Notes: generated by a model not told the origin, from the letters alone. Positions 16,798 through 26,039 are shown, counted from the stretch's first letter. The stretch is 64,000 nt of DNA from JAGOEY01 sp017997515 (GCA_026314275.1 CP111109.1:1550001-1614000), one strand, 5' to 3'. Numbers and translations are program-made.

Positions 16798-19502
16798 TCA
16801 GTCTTCGATCACCTCTCTCCAGCCGCGACGACCTGTGGGGCTGCTCAGGGAGCGCATCTCGATGGGGTTGTCCAGACCGCCACCCGTGCGGCCACCACTG
16901 GCTGTGGAATTTTTCTCGCTGGAGCCCTGCACATGAAGCTTTCCCCGAAAAATCATGGCCTGCGGGCTGAATGCGCGACCCGTACCCAGCGTGATGAAGC
17001 TAGTGGTCTCGGTGTTGAAGTAGTACGCCCCGAAAAGCTGGGTGGCTGTTGGGTCGAGATTGAAAATGTACTGAAAGGCTTCATTTGAGCAGGTTGAAGC
17101 ATTTTGAGCGCCCTCAAAGGGCACAAAAACCTTGCCACCCAGCACCAGCGATTTAGCTGAAATTCGACCGCCCGCTGGAAGGCTCTGAATGGTGGGTTGA
17201 ATCGTGACACCTGAATCCGTCACCTGAGATCCGCCAACAAAGGATGTCCAAATTCGAGACCACTGCGTCTCTGATGCTCTTTTCCGAAATACGCTGACAC
17301 GCTTATCTGATTGAGCGGTGAGGTATTCGTTGGTGTTCATCTGTGCGTAGGAGATGAAGATAATCGGCTCGATCGCTCCGAAACTGTTTGTGCTGTTGTT
17401 GTTGGTGCCCGTGACCACATTCAGTTCAGCAAGCGTTCCAGTCACAGTGCCAGTGAAGATTTCACCTTTCTGTCCACCCAGGTAGAGGGTCAGGACTCCC
17501 CTGTTATTGGCAACCAGCGGCGTGGACGTGGGGCGAGACACAGCAGCTGTGGCGTCCAGATCAAGTTCGCTTGCGTCCGTGTATTCGACATCCGTGCGCG
17601 TGATCTCGCGCACCACCCTGCGGTTATTGACGAGGTAGATGACGTGCGTGTCGTTGTAAACCACAGGCGCAGCGGAGTTCGGTGATGTACCGGTCAAATC
17701 GGCAAAGGCGGTCGCGCTTGTGTTGTCGGCCTTGCGGTTGTCGTTCCAGTGCGAGGTCATCGCTCCATCGGCAGCGACACTCAGTGCGTAGTGGATCGCC
17801 CCCCTTTGGCTGTGCCAAAGATATAGCCTGTTTTGGGGTTGGTGGTATTGCTCTGCGTGGCGTCTTCGATCAGTCCACTCGCGGCAAAGACAGCGAGCTG
17901 CCCCTCCATCGCATCGCTTTTCAGAAAAATCTCGTAAGCGGCGTTCTGCGAAGACTGCGTCATGCCGCTCAGGTGTGTGGCGATCACTGGGGGCGTCCAC
18001 TTGCTTATATAAGCGCCGGTTGCCCGGTTGACCATGTACAGGCTTCCATCACTTGATGTCATCAAAACGCGGTTTTTGTAGATGACTGGCTGCGTCCCGT
18101 TGGGTAACCCGATGTAGGAGTCCCAGGCGGCGGCCAGACGTTCTATTGGGTTGTTTGTCGCCGCACCATCAATGTCTGTGTTGCCCATTGTCCATGTCGG
18201 AGTGGTTGCTGTCGCACCGGTGGTGACAAAGGGATAAGCCCTCAGATAGCCTGCCCACTTGGTCGCTGGAGTGCCGCTGGGATTAAGCTCCGACTGCGAG
18301 GTCATGAACGTCAAGTCTCCAGTGCCCGCGATCTTCGGCACAGCGGGTGGTGCCAAGCTAAATTCGCCCGACTTCACCGATGAAGCGCCCCCGCCTCCAT
18401 ACAGAGATGAAAAAGTATCGGTGTCTTTGTAATGCATGAAGCTGTTCATGTTTCCAAGACGGATGTTGCTTGCCAGGGCCTCCCCTACGAAAGTTGTTCT
18501 GTCATTACCCAAAATTCTGAGGGTTCCATTGTTAAGATAAATGGATGCCGAGACAAAGGTTGTATCACCAAAAACAACATCCCCTGTATAAATATAAAAG
18601 GCCAGCTTTTCTGGGCGCTGAGCCTGAAGCGTGCTCAAATTCGGAGTGCCTTTGCTTGAGCATTGATTGATTGTTGTGACGCCGGCCATGTTGAAGCATG
18701 ACTGATTGCCAATCATTTTGGTGTTGGCGCCATCTTGAATATAAATCTTGACTTTGCCACTGCCGTCGCCAGCTGCATCGGACACATTGATCAACGAAAA
18801 GTCATTAAGATTGAAACTTCTGAAAAAATACGTTCCAGGCTCAAAAGTGACGACTGGTTGACTGCCGAGAGAATAGGTGTCAATGATAAATGGTTGTGTT
18901 CCGTTGTATCTGAAATAGATATTTGAGCTGGCAAAGGTCAGATCGTCATAGACATTCTGTATCGCATTCGAGAAGATGAAGTTGCTGTTGGTGGTTGTTG
19001 GAAGCGTGACGCCATCAATCTGGGTGTACTGAGTCATGCCTGACTGACCATTTTGGCATCGATTACCATCTTCAGTGGGGCTGCGGCACCAGCGAGAATT
19101 ATTTGCATGACTCTGGTATTCGACTCCGTTCACCGTAATGGAAGATCCTTGATTTCTGGTTGAGATATCTACGTTGCGAAAATCGCTGGGAAAAGTCGGT
19201 AATGTGAGTTTTGGCAAAGTGACATTGGTTGGCGTAACGCCGCAAAATTTTCGAGTGGGCTGGAAGTAGTCTGTCGTGCCAACATTGATATTGGTTGATC
19301 CTGAAAAATTAACTTTACAAGTATCCGTTTCGTTGATGTAGGACTGTTGATTGGTGATGGCAACCTTGCCATTTGAAAACACATTGAATACGCCAGGCCC
19401 AATTGCGCCGCCGCAAACATTCGCATGCGCGATATTTGTTTTCGTCAAGGCAAGCAGAATCAAAGTTAGCGTGCAGAGCTTGATGTATTTGGAGGTGTTC
19501 AT
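16798..19502 (-). pseudogene. pilY1: PilY1-like pilus tip adhesin, one-base frameshift in a poly-G tract
   Basis: The frame starts at ATG 19502 (MNTSKYIKLC) with a signal peptide ending near NIAHA. The first ~450 residues are a beta-rich secreted domain with many cysteines. The C-terminal half is a Neisseria PilC-type beta-propeller (NNPIERLAAAWDSYIGLP, VLMTSSDGSLYMVNRATGA, TSFITLGTGRAFSPQ). At 17799-17804 a run of six G (coding strand) breaks the frame: the first part reads KGGRSTTH-stop, and the continuation GAIHYALSVAADG, needed for the propeller, lies one base over and would need seven G. With the tract restored the protein has about 900 residues. PilY1 modulates pilus extension and adhesion. 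The gene may be off, phase-variable, or affected by a sequencing error. Confidence 0.75.
17799..17804 (-). repeat. Poly-G (C6 on + strand) tract in pilY1
   Basis: A homopolymer of six at the exact frameshift point of pilY1, just after the codons for GTAK. A change of one G restores the reading frame. Confidence 0.7.
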
Positions 19503-19583
19503 GATGCAAATAAGCCGAGGCAGCTCGTGATAAGTTTGAGTGGGATTTCCGTTACAAAACCATGACCTGCGATGCAAAAAAAA

Positions 19584-20165
19584 CTAAAAAGTTGAATAGT
19601 ATTCAATTTGAATTTTTGAGCGGGTTGAAATACTGGAGCCCCACCCCATTGCAGTAATGGTGTAGCGTCGACCCGTTATCTGAGGTATGGCGCCTTGCTC
19701 CGCTCCTTCGCTCAGCGGCGACTGGGCGTTTGGATTTTCCGGATAAATAGTCAGCATCCACCGCGGATTCTGGATGGTTTTTGATCCTAAAATCTCTCCA
19801 GCATCTATCGAGTCGGTACCATCCCATTTTGCAGTCCCAAACTCCCAAGGTTGAACCTCTGCATTAGGATTGTGTAGGTACGTGCCAGCCTGATTGCTTT
19901 TTTGAGCGCTGTTGCTGTTGATGATGTTATTCTGTGATTGAACCCATGCTTGAAGTTGCTCCTCACCAACTCGGGCGGCAAATTCAGCTGACTGCAGCGC
20001 CAGATTTCGATCCGAGATGGCGGTTGACATTTTGGTCTGCAGCAGCGTGCTGCTCGCAGAATTCAAAGCAACAATAGTCAGTGCCAGCATCAAAATAAGA
20101 CTGATGACCAATGCAGCTCCCTTTTGATCTCTGGGGGCGTGTTGTTTTATGCGAATTTTTTTCAT
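19584..20165 (-). CDS. pilX: Type IV pilus minor pilin PilX
   Basis: Start at ATG 20165 (MKKIRIKQHAPRDQKGAALV); a TTG five codons upstream is possible. The 193-residue protein has the PilX N-terminus: a QKGAALVISLILMLALTIVAL membrane helix, with GAALV in place of the usual GFTLIE, and the LLQTKMSTAISDRNLALQSAE segment typical of PilX_N. The rest is a soluble domain ending in YTITAMGWGSS. It acts with PilV, PilW, FimT and PilY1 in the pilus priming complex. The gap to pilY1 is 81 bp. Confidence 0.85.
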   Translation of the reverse strand: MKKIRIKQHAPRDQKGAALVISLILMLALTIVALNSASSTLLQTKMSTAISDRNLALQSAEFAARVGEEQLQAWVQSQNNIINSNSAQKSNQAGTYLHNPNAEVQPWEFGTAKWDGTDSIDAGEILGSKTIQNPRWMLTIYPENPNAQSPLSEGAEQGAIPQITGRRYTITAMGWGSSISTRSKIQIEYYSTF

Positions 20166-20217
20166 GCGGGCTGCTTGCAAGGAAGTCGACGGGCAATCAA
20201 TAGAAAATCAACATGGG

Positions 20218-21372
20218 TCAGTTAAATGGAGTTCGCACGAATGCTGTTCCGGAAAATGCTTTGCGCAAATGATTGTCTGTAGCCGTGGTTTTGCTCGTGC
20301 TGGTGAATCCAGCGGTGTACTGCTGTTTGTCGGTCGTGACGTTGTTCTCGGGCGAGTAAGTGACCAGGTTGACCTGAACGCTCACGACCTGAGCCCAGTT
20401 TGCGCTGCCTGGTGCGCCCAGCTGTGTGGCGCTCTGGTACCGGTCGGCCTGTCCGTCCGCGTTCGTGTCCTGTCCATACAGAAGCTGCATGTCCCAGACG
20501 CCTTCGATGATTTCCTGTGCAGCAAAAGCGTTGCTCAGATTCATCCGGAACAGCGCTCGCACGCCGTTATCGTTGGTGCCAATGTAGAAGGCCGTGGCCT
20601 CGTACGGAGAGACCGTTGCGTCCGCGCCGTAGGTGTAATCGCAAGGCCGCAGCCCACCGGAGCAGCTGCCTGCGACCTCTGAGGCGGCGCTGGCTGGGCA
20701 GGATCCGGGGTGTCCAACGTACGCAGAACAATTGCCTGTTGTGCCATTGCTTTTGGCCTGGATGTCAAACTGGCTTCCCGAAGGCGTTGCGAGGTGGAAG
20801 ACGGATGCCTGCGCGTTATCACAGACGATCGCGACACCGTTGTTTTTGAAGGTGTGCGCCTTGTTAAGCGTGAACCTTTCGTTGGTATTATCAAAACCCG
20901 TCACGCTCATGCTGTTGTTGCCAGCACGCAGGATTGTCAGAACATCGGTGCCTGCGATGCGAGTCGTCGCCGGAGCAAACGTCTGCGCTTCGTCGTAGCC
21001 GGCGATAGGAGCCGCGAAGGCGTTCGCCCACCAGTCAGATCCCTGATTTTTCAGAAGGTTGACGACCCGACCGGTGCGCGGACATCCTAGATGTCCAGCC
21101 ATGCGGACCTCGCGAGCGAGCACCTCGAAGCCCAAACGTCCAGCCTCCTGAACGTCGCCCAGGTTTTCCTGAATGCGCGAGATTTGTTTGCTTGCCACGA
21201 AGAGACTTCCCAGAGCGCCAATCGCAACGAGACCGAGCGTCATGGAGATCATCAGTTCGATCAGCGTAACTCCTCTGTGTCTCGCGTGTCTCGCCGATTT
21301 GCCTTTTGCCACTTTCTTCTGAAGCGGTGCTGCGGCGCGATCGGTGCATGCGGGTGAATTCCGGTTGCTCAT
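20218..21372 (-). CDS. pilW: Type IV pilus assembly protein PilW
   Basis: The 384-residue frame starts at ATG 21372 and has a long basic leader before HRGVTLIELMISMTLGLVAIG, a type IV prepilin methylation site. LFVASKQISRIQENLGDVQEAGR matches the PilW N-terminal helix, and the ligand-free C-terminal part is cysteine-rich and contains QDTNADGQADRY, a calcium-binding-like D-x-N-x-D loop. It is a minor pilin of the tip complex. It begins 83 bp after pilV, a gap that holds a hairpin. Confidence 0.85.
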   Translation of the reverse strand: MSNRNSPACTDRAAAPLQKKVAKGKSARHARHRGVTLIELMISMTLGLVAIGALGSLFVASKQISRIQENLGDVQEAGRLGFEVLAREVRMAGHLGCPRTGRVVNLLKNQGSDWWANAFAAPIAGYDEAQTFAPATTRIAGTDVLTILRAGNNSMSVTGFDNTNERFTLNKAHTFKNNGVAIVCDNAQASVFHLATPSGSQFDIQAKSNGTTGNCSAYVGHPGSCPASAASEVAGSCSGGLRPCDYTYGADATVSPYEATAFYIGTNDNGVRALFRMNLSNAFAAQEIIEGVWDMQLLYGQDTNADGQADRYQSATQLGAPGSANWAQVVSVQVNLVTYSPENNVTTDKQQYTAGFTSTSKTTATDNHLRKAFSGTAFVRTPFN

Positions 21373-21429
21373 GAATAATTCTTTTCTTGGTCTGGTAAAC
21401 CGTGGGTCTCTCTATCTTGCGATTTCAAA

Positions 21430-21452
21430 GCCCCCGTCCTTAGACGTGGGGT
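21430..21452. other. GC-rich hairpin in the pilV-pilW gap
   Basis: CCCCCGTC-CTTA-GACGTGGGG can pair with one bulged base. It resembles the foot-hairpins found at IS200/IS605 ends, but no transposase is present and there is no T-tract for termination. It could also be an mRNA processing or stability element. Confidence 0.35.
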
Positions 21453-21455
21453 GGT

Positions 21456-21953
21456 TTACAATCTGCTCACAAGTGTGATGACGCGCGTGGACTGCGACTG
21501 ATCGGCTGGCGTGAGATTTATCCAGCTCACATCGATGCGGCATGTGTTGTTTGTCAATTCGCAAGCAATCCAGCCGTTGCCGCTGGGCAGGCTTGCCTCA
21601 AGCATGTCGCGCCATTGTTTGATATCGGTGTTCTCGATCGTGCTGGTGTTGCTCGGCGTGGCAGCTCTCTGAGCGATGTTGTAGTTGCCGTTTTGCGCCT
21701 TGGTGCGGTTCGCTCGCATGCGGTCGAGCATGTCGTACGCCAAGATGTTGGCCTGAGCTTGCAGCGCGGCAGATTGACTCGTTTTGAGGCTGTAGACCTG
21801 CAGGGCTGCTAGGCCCAGCACACCGAATGAAGTCACCAGCAGCGTGACCAGCAACTCAATGAGCGTGAAGCCCTTTTCACCACGACCGCGCAGGCAAAAT
21901 GCAGCGCCAGCTTTTTTGCTTTTTTTTGCTTGATCTTGAAATAGCATGCTCAT
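21456..21953 (-). CDS. pilV: Type IV pilus modification protein PilV
   Basis: 165 residues from ATG 21953 (an in-frame ATG two codons later is equally plausible). The prepilin site is GEKGFTLIELLVTLLVTSFGVLGLAALQ, shown by its first residues GFTLIE, followed by the PilV hallmark SAALQAQANILAYDMLDRMRANR. A cysteine pair (ACELTNNTCRI) lies near the end. It is a minor pilin acting in the assembly-initiation complex. It is 12 bp downstream of fimT. Confidence 0.87.
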   Translation of the reverse strand: MSMLFQDQAKKSKKAGAAFCLRGRGEKGFTLIELLVTLLVTSFGVLGLAALQVYSLKTSQSAALQAQANILAYDMLDRMRANRTKAQNGNYNIAQRAATPSNTSTIENTDIKQWRDMLEASLPSGNGWIACELTNNTCRIDVSWINLTPADQSQSTRVITLVSRL

Positions 21954-21965
21954 TGGGCTTTTAAT

Positions 21966-22553
21966 TTAATTGCAGTTTTGTGCGCTGGGTGTTTTGACGC
22001 TGGCGCGACCTGACATGTTAATGGAAATACACCGCAAACCATCTTGAGCATAATGACTTCCATTGCTTCGAATGCTGATCGTCACAGGAAATGCGTCTCC
22101 GGTTACCTTGGCTGTTGAATCCGCTGTATAAAAAATATGCTTGGTATTGTTGAGTGACGTCAGGTTGTCCTCGATAGTGATGCCGCTTGATGCACCGGCT
22201 CCGGCATGAAAAACACTTTCTCCTGTATTTGTATCGACTGTGGCGTTTCGATTGGGATCATTGAAAATAATCCATCCGTTTTCCCATGAGCCACCACACT
22301 GAGTATTGTTATTGCTTGGGCACAGCGTGACTCTCTGCCCCTGACGCACCGCTTCAACGCGAGCGGTATTAAGCGCAATCACAAAATCACTGGTGGTTGC
22401 TGATAATCTGTTTTTGTTGATCAGTTTCGCAAAACTTGGCAAAGCAAGACCCATGAGAATGGCCGCAATAGCCATGGTAACAACAACCTCCAGAAGCGTA
22501 AATCCACGGGAGCCACGCATTGAGATTGCTTGATAGGGGTTTGCTATTTTCAT
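21966..22553 (-). CDS. fimT: Type IV pilus minor pilin FimT/GspH family
   Basis: Start chosen at ATG 22553 (MKIANPYQAISMRG), which gives a short leader before RGFTLLEVVVTMAIAAILMG; the frame is open further upstream to 22736 but that part is repeat-like DNA. The 195-residue protein shows the GspH/FimT pattern: LINKNRLSATTSDFVIALNTARVEAVRQGQ, then CGGSWENGWIIF and a final cysteine pair. It heads the minor pilin operon. The IS630 element ends less than 200 bp upstream, so the native promoter may have been displaced. Confidence 0.85.
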   Translation of the reverse strand: MKIANPYQAISMRGSRGFTLLEVVVTMAIAAILMGLALPSFAKLINKNRLSATTSDFVIALNTARVEAVRQGQRVTLCPSNNNTQCGGSWENGWIIFNDPNRNATVDTNTGESVFHAGAGASSGITIEDNLTSLNNTKHIFYTADSTAKVTGDAFPVTISIRSNGSHYAQDGLRCISINMSGRASVKTPSAQNCN

Positions 22554-22570
22554 CCTGGTGTTGCGCGGGA

Positions 22571-22621
22571 AACCCCCGGCTTGCCGGTGCAGGCCACCCG
22601 TAGGGGTGCAGCCGTGGGGGA
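22571..22621. other. Tandem GC-rich hairpins upstream of fimT
   Basis: CCCCCGGC-TT-GCCGG and CCACCCGTAGGGGTG-type stems ending in GTGGGGG form a folded block directly before the fimT start. The makeup is similar to REP or IS605-end hairpins. No gene is seen here. Confidence 0.35.
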
Positions 22622-22743
22622 GTTGACGGTTTATGAACGACTTACAATCTTTTGCTTTTGATTTTTGTGATGATACTATAAAACCTGAATCCGTGACTTG
22701 GCAGTCAAAAAGTCTCAGATTCTCTATTGAAATCAACGGCTTA

Positions 22744-23865
22744 TTCTATTTCCACTTCGATAAGACATCAATAATCCAAGGCCAGTTGGTAATTGACCGA
22801 ACTACTTCTGGTGTGTTTTCCATGGCCAATAATCCCATCGCCAAGTCGTCTTCAAGTGCGTCAAGGCAGGAGAAGACCTTATTGTGAAAACACTTCTCGC
22901 GCAGTTCATCCCAGAGATGTTCAACCGGATTGAGTTCAGGGGCGTAGGGTGGCAGTGCGAGCAAGCGGATGTTGGATGGAGCAACAAGTTTCTTGCTTGA
23001 GTGCCAACCGGCTCCGTCCATCACCATCACGATGTGATCATTGACATGTCTTGCTGCCACGGTGTCCAGAAATATCTGCATGCACTGTGTGTTGACTTGA
23101 GGCAGGATCAAGGCATCCATCGTGCCTGTGGCGGGCTCACATGATGCGTAGGCATAGGTGTACTCATGGGTGAGCATGGCTTGGCACAAAGGGCGAATCG
23201 GTTTTGGTGCCCAGCAACGGCGCACATCGTTGATTCGTCCAAAGCGCGCCTCGTCTTGAAACATCAACCGGATGGGTTTTCCTTGCCAGTCTTTGCAGAG
23301 GTCTTGGAGCGTTTCGAGGAGTTTTTTTTCCACTCTTCCTGAGCCACTGGGTCATTCTGTGGGTGGCGCTTGTCCGGGGCCAGCTTTCGCCAATCATGGC
23401 GGTGCAGCAGCGTATAAACGGACGACAGCGACATGGTCCGTCCCAGTGCCGCCTCAAGGTCGTGCTTGATTTGAGCGACCACCAGGATGGCACCCTCGCG
23501 GGCTTGCGCCAGAAACGGTTTGAGTACAGCCGCCTCTTCTTCCCGTGTGAAGTTTTGCCTGCGCCGCCCGCCACGTGCAGGCACAGTGCCATCGCCTACG
23601 GCTTTTCCCTGGATGAATCGGTTGCGCTGCTTGCTGACCCAGCTAACGGACAGTCCGGTTGCCTCAGCAGTTTGTTTCAGGCTCATCGAAAATCGCAGCG
23701 GCAGAACTACCGCCTGCGCTTGGCGCAACTGTTCGACCGTTACAGCGTTGGCGATGACTTGCATCGCACTATCAACAACATCTTCCCCGCGCGCAATTCT
23801 GGCCATAGCTAAATCCTAAGTGGCTTGGATTCCATATTATGGCTTTATTGAAGTGGAAATAGAAT
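22744..23865 (-). mobile_element. IS630-family insertion sequence
   Basis: Terminal inverted repeats of about 20 bp begin TTCTATTTCCACTTC at 22744 and end GAAGTGGAAATAGAA at 23864, with one mismatch in the inner part. TA dinucleotides flank both sides approximately, as expected for IS630, but I could not place an exact duplication. It lies upstream of fimT. Confidence 0.8.
22746..23806 (-). CDS. IS630-family transposase in two overlapping frames
   Basis: orfA (23806-23264) encodes helix-turn-helix domains: LKQTAEATGLSVSWVSKQRNRF and a winged helix with SLSSVYTLLHRHDWRK. orfB (to 22746) encodes the DDE domain: FQDEARFGRINDVRRCW, VMDGAGWHSSK and PPYAPELNPVEHLWDELRE, the last being the IS630 DDE/E signature. 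The frames overlap at an A8 run (T8 at 23322-23329 on the + strand), a classic slippage site, so a fused transposase could be made by programmed frameshifting. All catalytic residues appear present. Confidence 0.82.
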
Positions 23866-23905
23866 TAGACCCCATGTGCTGCTTCACCCAGCAGGTGAAG
23901 AGCCC

Positions 23906-24004
23906 ATGACCGATTTCATCATCAAACAATTGCCCTACGACTTGAGCCACCAGGCCGGTCTGGCGTTGATTGGCAAGTATTTGAAGCGCATCAACTTCAA
24001 CAGC
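23906..24004 (+). pseudogene. IS1380-like transposase, N-terminal scrap
   Basis: About 33 codons from ATG 23906 (MTDFIIKQLPYDLSHQAG, then LIGKYLKRINFNS) resemble the start of IS1380-family transposases. The frame then fuses directly with an lpdA fragment at about 24005, so the rest of that element has been lost. The identification rests on a short stretch. Confidence 0.5.
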
Positions 24005-24005
24005 C

Positions 24006-24371
24006 GAAGTCGCCTGGGTCGGCCTGACCGAAGACCAGGCCAAGGCCCAGGGCGTCAAGGTCAAGAAAGGCCTGTTCCCCTGGGCCGCCTCCGGCCGTGC
24101 CATTGCCAACGGGCGCGACGAAGGCGTCACCAAGCTGCTGTTCGACGACTCGCCAGAGGCGCATGGTCACGGCAAGATCCTGGGCGGCGGCATGGTCGGC
24201 ACGCACGCAGGCGACATGATTGGCGAGATCGCGCTGGCCATCGAGATGGGTGCCGACGCAGTGGACATCGGCAAGACCATCCACCCGCATCCAACCCTTG
24301 GCGAATCCATTGGCATGGCGGCGGAAGTGGCGCATGGCAGCTGCACGGATGTGCCGCCTGCGCGCAAGTAA
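24006..24371 (+). pseudogene. lpdA: Dihydrolipoyl dehydrogenase, C-terminal fragment
   Basis: 121 codons read EVAWVGLTEDQAKAQG, GRDEGVTKLLFDD, GGGMVGTHAGDMIGEIALAIEMG and end HPHPTLGESIGMAAEVAHG, then PPARK-stop. This is the dimerisation domain of E3 subunits, including the HPHPT catalytic histidine-glutamate segment (HP-T--E). FAD and NAD domains are missing, replaced by the IS1380 scrap. A terminator and IS91-like copy F follow. The last 17 codons were carried along with copy C (5644-5695). Confidence 0.85.
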
Positions 24372-24394
24372 GTCCGCAGCCAAGCTACCCTGCC

Positions 24395-24430
24395 AAGGCC
24401 CGAACTGGCGACGGTTCGGGCCTTGTGCTT
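24395..24430 (+). terminator. Rho-independent terminator of lpdA
   Basis: AAGGCCCGAAC / GTTCGGGCCTT stem (11 bp) with an 8-nt loop, followed by TGTGCTTTG. It separates the lpdA fragment from the transposase promoter. Confidence 0.7.
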
Positions 24431-24456
24431 TGCGTACCCAAACAATCGCCGCAGAA

Positions 24457-24476
24457 TACTGTGCATTTGTACAGTA
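24457..24476 (+). promoter_or_regulatory. LexA (SOS) box upstream of the intact transposase
   Basis: TACTGTGCATTTGTACAGTA fits both TACTG-N10-CAGTA and CTGT-N8-ACAG. It overlaps a possible -10 (AATACT at 24455) and ends 3 nt before the ATG at 24480, so LexA binding would block transcription directly. Confidence 0.8.
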
Positions 24477-24479
24477 TTC

Positions 24480-26039
24480 ATGCCAATCACTGCAAAACCC
24501 AAACTCTACAACCCACGCCACCCCGAACGCACGCTGCTGTACCAAACGGTAGCCGAGCACTACGAGACCTGGCTAGAGTTGGCCAGCGCGGGTCAGTTCG
24601 ACGGCCAGTGCGACCACCACACCCCCAAGCCCTTCGTACGCAAAGCGTTTGCCAAGTATCTTGAGTGCGGCATCTTTGCCCATGGCTTCGCCCGCGCTCG
24701 TTGCGAGGATTGCGGGCATGACTACTTCGTCGCTTTCTCCTGCAAAGGCCGTGGAGTCTGCCCCTCGTGCACCACGCGGCGGATGGTGGAGACGGCGGCA
24801 CACCTGAGCGACCACGTCTTCCCCCGCCTGCCGGTGCGCCAGTGGGTGCTCTCCGTGCCCAAGAGGTTGCGGTACTTCATGCAACGCGACGGAGCGGTGC
24901 TGAGCATGGTGCTGCGCATCTTTCTGCGGGTGATCGCACAAACTCTGCAGACCCACAGCCCCGGTGCGGCCCATATGGACAAGGCAGGCCTGCACATCGG
25001 TGCCATCGCCTTCATTCACCGATTCGGCTCCAGCCTCAATGAACACGTCCACTTCCACGTTTGTGTGGTGGACGGGGTGTTTGAGGAAGTGGAGGGCGAG
25101 GGCGATGCTGATGCGACCCCTCGAATCTCATCGCCGGGTGTCATCTTTCACGCGGCCACCGGCATCGATGCGGCTACCGTGGCCCCAGTGCAGACCACAC
25201 TGCAAAAACGCATCCTGCGCGCCTTTGTGGGCCGTGGGCTGCTGGAGAACTTCGAGGCAAAAGAGATGCTGGGGTACAAACACAGCGGTTTCTCGGTGGA
25301 TGCCGGGGTGTGCATTGAATCCCACGACCGTCCAGGCCTTGAGCGGCTCTTGCGCTATTGCGCCCGCCCACCCTTTGCGATGGACAGGCTGCGCAAAGAG
25401 GGAAGCAAACTGGTGTACCGCTGCGGCAAGCAGCGCAGCGAGCCCACCAGTGACAAGCGTGGTGCCAAGGTTGATGAGCTGCACCTCACACCGCTGGAGC
25501 TGATCGACCGCATTGCCGCGCTGGTTCCCCCGCCACGCACCCACCGGCACCGCTATTTTGGCGTGTTGGCACCCAACTCGCCGCTCAGGGCTGCGGTGAC
25601 GGCGCTGGCGACACCGGCGCAAGCCGCTCCCGTGCTGGGCGCGTCGATCAGCACGGGGGAGTGCGCGCCTGGTGTGGTACCGATGAGCAGCGCGCTGCCA
25701 TCCCAGAGCGAGCCGGTGCTGCCCAAGCGTGCAGCGCACTACCTGTGGGCGGTGCTGATCGCCCGCATCTACGAGGTGTTCCCCCTCTTGTGTCCGCTGT
25801 GTGGCGGGCATATGCGCATCATCGCGTTCATTACGCACAGCGCTGACATCCGGCACATCCTGGACCACATCGGGGCAGATTCAGAGCCACCCCGCATCTC
25901 CCCGGCGCGCGGGCCACCGCTGTGGGATGACTGTAGTGATGCGCAGATGGATGACGGGGCGCAAACCGAGCCAGCAGACTGGGACCTAGCGGCGCAACCG
26001 GCACCGGACTTTGAGGTCGATCAGCGCATCAGTTGGTGA
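24480..26039 (+). CDS. tnpA: IS91-family (IS801-like) HUH transposase, complete
   Basis: Start chosen at ATG 24480 just after the SOS box, giving 519 residues; an upstream frame from 24423 reads through the box and is unlikely. Residues 70-101 form a zinc-binding domain (C75, C78, C88, C94, C97). The HUH motif is in LNEHVHFHVCVVDG (H189, H191). Candidate nucleophilic tyrosines are Y293 in LLRYCARPP and Y313 in KLVYR. A second CPLCGGHMR zinc pair and PARGPPLWDD lie near the end. Such enzymes nick one strand, replicate by rolling circle from a 3' origin and can carry neighbouring DNA. This is the only copy likely to act in trans on the others. Confidence 0.9.
   Translation: MPITAKPKLYNPRHPERTLLYQTVAEHYETWLELASAGQFDGQCDHHTPKPFVRKAFAKYLECGIFAHGFARARCEDCGHDYFVAFSCKGRGVCPSCTTRRMVETAAHLSDHVFPRLPVRQWVLSVPKRLRYFMQRDGAVLSMVLRIFLRVIAQTLQTHSPGAAHMDKAGLHIGAIAFIHRFGSSLNEHVHFHVCVVDGVFEEVEGEGDADATPRISSPGVIFHAATGIDAATVAPVQTTLQKRILRAFVGRGLLENFEAKEMLGYKHSGFSVDAGVCIESHDRPGLERLLRYCARPPFAMDRLRKEGSKLVYRCGKQRSEPTSDKRGAKVDELHLTPLELIDRIAALVPPPRTHRHRYFGVLAPNSPLRAAVTALATPAQAAPVLGASISTGECAPGVVPMSSALPSQSEPVLPKRAAHYLWAVLIARIYEVFPLLCPLCGGHMRIIAFITHSADIRHILDHIGADSEPPRISPARGPPLWDDCSDAQMDDGAQTEPADWDLAAQPAPDFEVDQRISW

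Noticed and set aside
24423..24479. Extension of the transposase N-terminus to 24423
   Set aside because: That stretch would translate the terminator tail, the promoter and the SOS box; the ATG at 24480 follows them directly and begins the conserved protein.
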